Shown piece by piece: positions 5,774 through 6,826 of a stretch of 6,826 nt of DNA. The position numbers were made by a program, and so were the translations under genes. The stretch is from Veillonella sp. AM51-8BH (GTDB lineage Bacteria > Bacillota > Negativicutes > Veillonellales > Veillonellaceae). The stretch lies in assembly GCF_003463825.1 (NCBI RefSeq), contig NZ_QSDY01000080.1, forward strand, positions 1-6,826, in the 5' to 3' direction. Each line of letters opens with the position of its first letter. Position 1 is the stretch's first letter. The notes below the pieces were generated by a model. The model was not told the DNA's origin and did no database searches. It saw only the letters and a program-made list of their open reading frames with translations.

Positions 5774-6688
5774 TTAGAATTTAAACGTTTTGAACTAAGA
5801 GATAAACCATTAATCGATAAATATTTTGAACAACATCATTACGAAGCATCTGATAACTGCTTTACTACATTGTTTATGTGGCAAGAGGCGTACGGCATTC
5901 GTTGGGCTGAGGAAAATGGTGTATTGTACATCCAAGGTGGCGGTAAACGTGAACCGTTCCTATTGCCTCCATTTGCCGGTAAAGATGCAAAGTTCCTCGA
6001 TGGTTTATTACGCGCTAAAGAATGGTTCGTAGAAAACAATTTGCCATTCCGTTTTAAAGGTGTTAGCAAAGTTGTAAAAGAACGCATGGAAGAGTTATGT
6101 CCTGGTCGTTATGAATTTACACCTGACCGCGACAACTACGAATACATTTATAAGTCTGAAGATCTTATCAACTTGTCTGGCAAGAAATTCCGTCAAAAGA
6201 AAAACCATTTGAATCAATTCCGCATGCAATATTCTAACTATGAATATATGCCAATCACTGAAGATATCATTCCATTGTGCCGCGAAACAGCAGCATCTTG
6301 GGTAGAAACTCATCATGAAGAAGGTATCGAAGATGAATTGGTAGCTATCAACTTGTTATTCGATAACTGGGATGCTCTAGGTCTTAAAGGTGGCGCCATC
6401 AAATTGTTTGGCCGCGTTGAAGCTTTCAGTATCGGTGAATTATTGAATGATAAAATGGCGTTGATTCACATTGAAAAAGCAAATCCAGATATTCGTGGTT
6501 TGTACCAAGCCATCAATAATGAATTCATTCGTCATGAATTTAGCGATGTAGAATTCATCAACCGTGAAGAAGATATGGGCTTACCTGGTCTTCGTCAAGC
6601 AAAAGAATCTTACAATCCAGATCACTTTGCTGAAAAATATGACGCAGTATATGCTAACGAAGCAGACAATGCGACAGGCGGTAAATAA
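5771..6688 (+). CDS. DUF2156 family protein (MprF C-terminal domain-like), probable AUU start
   Basis: Stand-alone member of the DUF2156 family, related to the C-terminal transferase domain of lysyl-phosphatidylglycerol synthase MprF, with a double GNAT-like fold. Function of stand-alone members is not established. The first ordinary in-frame start is TTG at 5870, but the frame is open upstream and encodes LEFKRFELRDKPLIDKYF and then DNCFTTLFMWQ, which resemble the conserved family N-terminus. The ribosome-binding site at 5758-5764 also fits only this longer form. With AUU 5771 the protein has 305 residues, normal for the family. Conserved parts: LSGKKFRQKKNHLNQF (135-150), GGAIKLFGRVEAFSIGE (207-223), and NREEDMGLPGLRQAKESYNP (264-283). 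No membrane segment is visible, so it is probably cytoplasmic. No clear promoter lies in the 70-base gap, so it may be transcribed from the gene before it. A strong terminator follows. Confidence 0.88.
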   Translation: MLEFKRFELRDKPLIDKYFEQHHYEASDNCFTTLFMWQEAYGIRWAEENGVLYIQGGGKREPFLLPPFAGKDAKFLDGLLRAKEWFVENNLPFRFKGVSKVVKERMEELCPGRYEFTPDRDNYEYIYKSEDLINLSGKKFRQKKNHLNQFRMQYSNYEYMPITEDIIPLCRETAASWVETHHEEGIEDELVAINLLFDNWDALGLKGGAIKLFGRVEAFSIGELLNDKMALIHIEKANPDIRGLYQAINNEFIRHEFSDVEFINREEDMGLPGLRQAKESYNPDHFAEKYDAVYANEADNATGGK

Positions 6689-6694
6689 AAATTT

Positions 6695-6724
6695 GAGCTA
6701 TGAAGCCGATGTGCTTCATAGCTC
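6695..6724. terminator. Terminator after the DUF2156 gene
   Basis: Perfect 12-base stem GAGCTATGAAGC/GCTTCATAGCTC (6695-6706 with 6713-6724) around a 6-base loop, followed by CTTTTGTT. It begins 6 bases after the stop codon. Leftward the tail is AAATTTTTATTT, so it could also serve a converging gene to the right. Confidence 0.92.
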
Positions 6725-6728
6725 CTTT

Positions 6729-6737
6729 TGTTATAAT
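6729..6737 (+). promoter_or_regulatory. Possible rightward extended -10 element
   Basis: TG-T-TATAAT, a consensus extended -10, immediately after the terminator. No good -35 is present because the upstream region is the terminator stem. Transcription would start near 6744 and run into the GATGC repeat. AT-rich context keeps this tentative. Confidence 0.35.
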
Positions 6738-6783
6738 AGAAGTGTTAGCCTATCTATTTGAGTATATATTTTGTATCATCATG

Positions 6784-6826
6784 GCGATGCGATGCGATGC
6801 GATGCGATGCGATGCGATGCGATGCG
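6784..6826. repeat. GATGC pentanucleotide tandem repeat, reaching the window edge
   Basis: Perfect period-5 repeat for 43 bases (about 8.6 units), cut by the window end, so its full length is unknown. None of the six reading frames contains a stop within it; rightward it reads as a cycle of Ala-Met-Arg-Cys-Asp. An ATG at 6781 enters the repeat in frame but has no visible ribosome-binding site. Leftward, each frame leaving the repeat meets a stop soon after (by about 6739). Confidence 0.95.

Noticed and set aside
6784..6826. Start of a CRISPR array
   Set aside because: Contiguous 5-base units with no spacers; it is a simple-sequence repeat.

Overview
The window looks like chromosomal DNA from a low-GC bacterium with a Gram-negative-type envelope, most likely a Negativicute close to Veillonella. 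This is inferred from strong AGGAGG-type ribosome-binding sites, AT-rich codon use and U-tailed hairpin terminators (Firmicute habits), combined with a lipoprotein adaptor of an envelope-spanning efflux pump (needs an outer membrane). No marker gene is present, so the genus is an inference.

Layout, left to right. Bases 1-246 carry no convincing gene. They hold a leftward terminator (25-60), a possible leftward promoter and palindrome (133-161), and the metQ terminator (212-244). A solitary leftward MetQ-type methionine-binding lipoprotein gene follows (247-1065). A divergent regulatory region (1066-1297) separates it from a rightward group: a YqhD-type iron/zinc alcohol dehydrogenase (1298-2464), azlC (2517-3230) and azlD (3223-3561, TTG start overlapping azlC). 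A strong bidirectional terminator (3565-3608) stands between azlD and a leftward aldo/keto reductase (3472-4470), whose reading frame oddly runs through the terminator into azlD antisense. A second divergent region (4471-4581) contains a perfect FNR-type palindrome (4549-4562). It precedes a rightward RND-type membrane-fusion lipoprotein (4582-5700). Next is a DUF2156 protein (5771-6688) that has a good ribosome-binding site but no ATG, GTG or TTG start; AUU is the best candidate. A strong terminator (6695-6724), an extended -10 element (6729-6737) and a GATGC pentanucleotide tandem repeat running off the window edge (6784-6826) close the window.

How the genes relate: two are linked to amino-acid transport (MetQ uptake, AzlCD branched-chain amino-acid export), two are NADPH-type carbonyl reductases (YqhD-like, aldo/keto reductase), one is an efflux adaptor without a visible pump, and one is an uncharacterised acyl/aminoacyl-transferase-like protein. 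I see no single pathway or new multi-gene defence or mobile system. The unusual signals are small ones: a non-canonical start, a lost stop codon, an FNR-type box, a simple-sequence repeat and a possible small leftward transcript.
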